Positions 61,936 to 64,000 of a DNA stretch of 64,000 bases are shown here, piece by piece. Both the position numbers and the translations under genes were made by a program. The notes under the pieces were generated by a model. The model saw nothing but the letters and a program-made list of their open reading frames with translations. It was not told where the DNA came from and ran no database searches. Source of the DNA: Atrichornis clamosus. Lineage: Eukaryota > Chordata > Aves > Passeriformes > Menuridae. The stretch lies in contig WBMZ01009478.1 of the NCBI GenBank assembly GCA_013400975.1, positions 1 to 64,000 on the forward strand. The letters are read 5' to 3'. Positions within the stretch are counted from its first letter, which is position 1. Every line of letters begins with the position of its first letter.

Positions 61936-64000
61936 CAGGGAGTCTTCTGGGATATTCAAGTAGAGCCATTTCAATAGGATTTAAAGCCAGTCCAGAGCAT
62001 GTGTCAAATGCCAGCCTGGATTTCAGATGGCTGAGGACCAATTCCATGCTCTGCCATGGCATTTCCAAGTGACCACGTACAATTCCCTTCCCTTCTGGGG
62101 GTCTGGAAGCTGTGGCACATTTTATTTGTGAGGCAGTTTGGAATCCTCTGAAGAACAGGTTGTGGAAGATGCAGGTGGTGCTGCTGGGTTTTAGAGGCCA
62201 CAACACTTTCAGGAGCAGGAAAGGAAACAGAGGTTAATTTTGAAAGTTTGCTGATAATTTTACACTCTTCAGAGCACTTTACAGACTTTTGATAATTAAT
62301 CCAGCTAGACAGGGGCCAGGAGAAGGAAATATTATCCTCACTTTACAGTTCCACAGAGAAATACTTCATTCCAGAACCAGGACTGGGGCACAAGTTCCTG
62401 ATTCCCAGTCTTGTGCTCACATGAAATGTGTTGTAATTAAACTTCCTTTACTCATTTCAGCTGCTTCCCATTAACCAGGAGTATAAACTCATTAGAGGAG
62501 GAACTTTTTGTTACATGTGCTCAGAACACCAGCACAATGAGGCTGGGAATCCTTCTGAGCCTCTCCAAGTGGTAGTGGAGTGTAAACACCAATCATGGAA
62601 AAGGCACTTCTCATTTTTAATGATTATGTCTCAGAAAGCAAACAAACTCAAACAGAATTCGGTGTTATTTTGATTTAAATTTAGTGCACTTGTCAGGTCA
62701 TTCTTTACCTCAGTTGAGCCTTTGTCAGAAAATTTTCCCACTTCTAAAAAATAAAAAAGAAATTTATGTTAAAAAAGTGCTGTTTGTTACCAGTTATTTG
62801 ATTTTTTTTTAGCTGCATTCAAACCTGTTGAATTTTAGAGCAAAAATACTTTGTTCCTATGTGATCCTGTGTGATCCACAGCACCTCTCTGCTCACACAT
62901 CCTATGGACCAGACCCTTGCCTCTCACAGAAGGATTTATCCACATCTTTGATAGATGAGCCATTCACTCCACTGAAGCAGCTGAGAGCTCCCTTAGTGCA
63001 GTAGAGGGGTTTTATTCTTCAGACCCAAGACTAAGAATAATTGTCCAGAGCCAGAAAACTTTCAGCAAACAAATTTTCTTTATTATTATATTTTTAACCT
63101 AAACTCCCATGATCTGTAGTGCCCTCACTGAACTGAAAACTGTGCAGATCAGAGCAAATAATGCTCCATTGCACAGCTCTCTGAATCCCTGCAATCTCAC
63201 TTTGGCAGGGTTATCTGCCTTGGAGGATCATAACTCCTCCATTTGAGCAATCTGAGGCTCAGTTCACATCAGAAATTTCAGTAACATCTTGCCACCATCA
63301 TGTTTTTCACATCCATAACCTCAGCATGATACTCAGAAAACCAGTGGTGCTACAGAGAGTGACTCTGGTACAGAAACACATTTACAGAAAGGCCATTCAG
63401 GCCATTAACATCAATTGTACTCTCCTTTTTGTCATTAAAAGTTAACTTCCTAATTCCAGGGTGTTCTGCCAGTTGGATGCAGGAAATGCAGATCTCTCCT
63501 CATTCTTCCCCACTGCTCCCACTTTGCAGTGATAAAGCAGTTCTTTGAATGGTTTCAGGGTTTATTCCACGCTTTAATGTGAAGTTTCAAATAATCTAAC
63601 AGATGGCATTGTCATCATTTTTCCTTCCCTGCAGAATGAAAATGAACAAACACTTGACATTTCCAATATGTCTTCATCTAATGCAAGAATTTTTAGAAGC
63701 CATGGAATAGTGATAATCTGCTTTGCCTTAGATGGCCAGAATTTTAAATGTACCCTAAAAACCCTACACGAGCCACGTGACTGCATGGAAAAATAGGGGT
63801 ATAGCCACAGAGTCAACATGGTTATGTCTTGTACCTCGAGCTCTGTCCAAAGCAAAGCAGGAACATGGAATACCAGAGCAGCTGTGGGATGAGTGTGGAA
63901 TGTTCATTAGAGAAATTAGCTGGAGCTGCTACAGCACTCAGAAATCAGCTCACATTTACAAACCCACAGCAGATGCATCGTTTGGCAAAAGAGTTCTGCA

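Larger units (their letters stand above)
56144..64000. other. AT-richer region with no recognised gene
   Basis: Only CR1 fragments at 57.3 and 61.85 kb were recognised. Weak exon-like signals exist (for example after a good acceptor at 63634), but none could be tied to a known protein. It may be the 3' flank of DNAAF8, or intron if that gene extends further. Confidence 0.5.

Overview
This is a stretch of bird nuclear genome. It contains dozens of fragments of the avian LINE CR1, two fragments of an avian LTR retroelement, and spliced vertebrate genes with GT-AG introns (plus two GC-AG introns). The gene order ANKS3 next to DNAAF8 matches human 16p13.3, so this is probably the bird equivalent (chromosome 14 in chicken, from general knowledge). 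The species cannot be read from the sequence; a passerine is plausible from the LTR type.

Layout. Positions 1-12,970 are intergenic, GC-rich and CR1-rich; I recognise no gene there, and a 23-bp minisatellite lies at about 12.14-12.62 kb. A CpG-rich block (12.98-13.64 kb) precedes a complete 13-exon class B GPCR of the glucagon receptor group (14,131-18,840, +). It is most likely GCGLR, the glucagon-like receptor that birds keep and mammals lack. Its last intron holds a hexanucleotide VNTR. Its 3'UTR appears to end at an AATAAA at 20,105. ANKS3 (ankyrin repeats plus SAM) runs convergently on the minus strand with 15 coding exons from 33,540 to 23,622 (665 aa), a 5'UTR exon near 38.53 kb and a 3'UTR that may reach 20.9 kb.

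A CpG island with CCAAT boxes at 38.15-38.9 kb separates ANKS3 from DNAAF8 (C16orf71 homologue, +). DNAAF8 is supported from the ATG at 40,548 through eleven coding exons to about 54,160. Its 3' end is ambiguous: an intronic poly(A) isoform and extra downstream exons are both possible. From 56 to 64 kb the sequence is AT-richer, and I see only CR1 fragments and weak exon-like signals.

Functionally, ANKS3 (ciliary nephronophthisis-module scaffold) and DNAAF8 (cytoplasmic assembly of axonemal dynein arms) form a head-to-head pair of cilium-related genes. GCGLR is an unrelated Gs-type peptide hormone receptor whose 3' end faces that of ANKS3. All protein calls were made by reading translations and comparing them with remembered family features; no database search was run.
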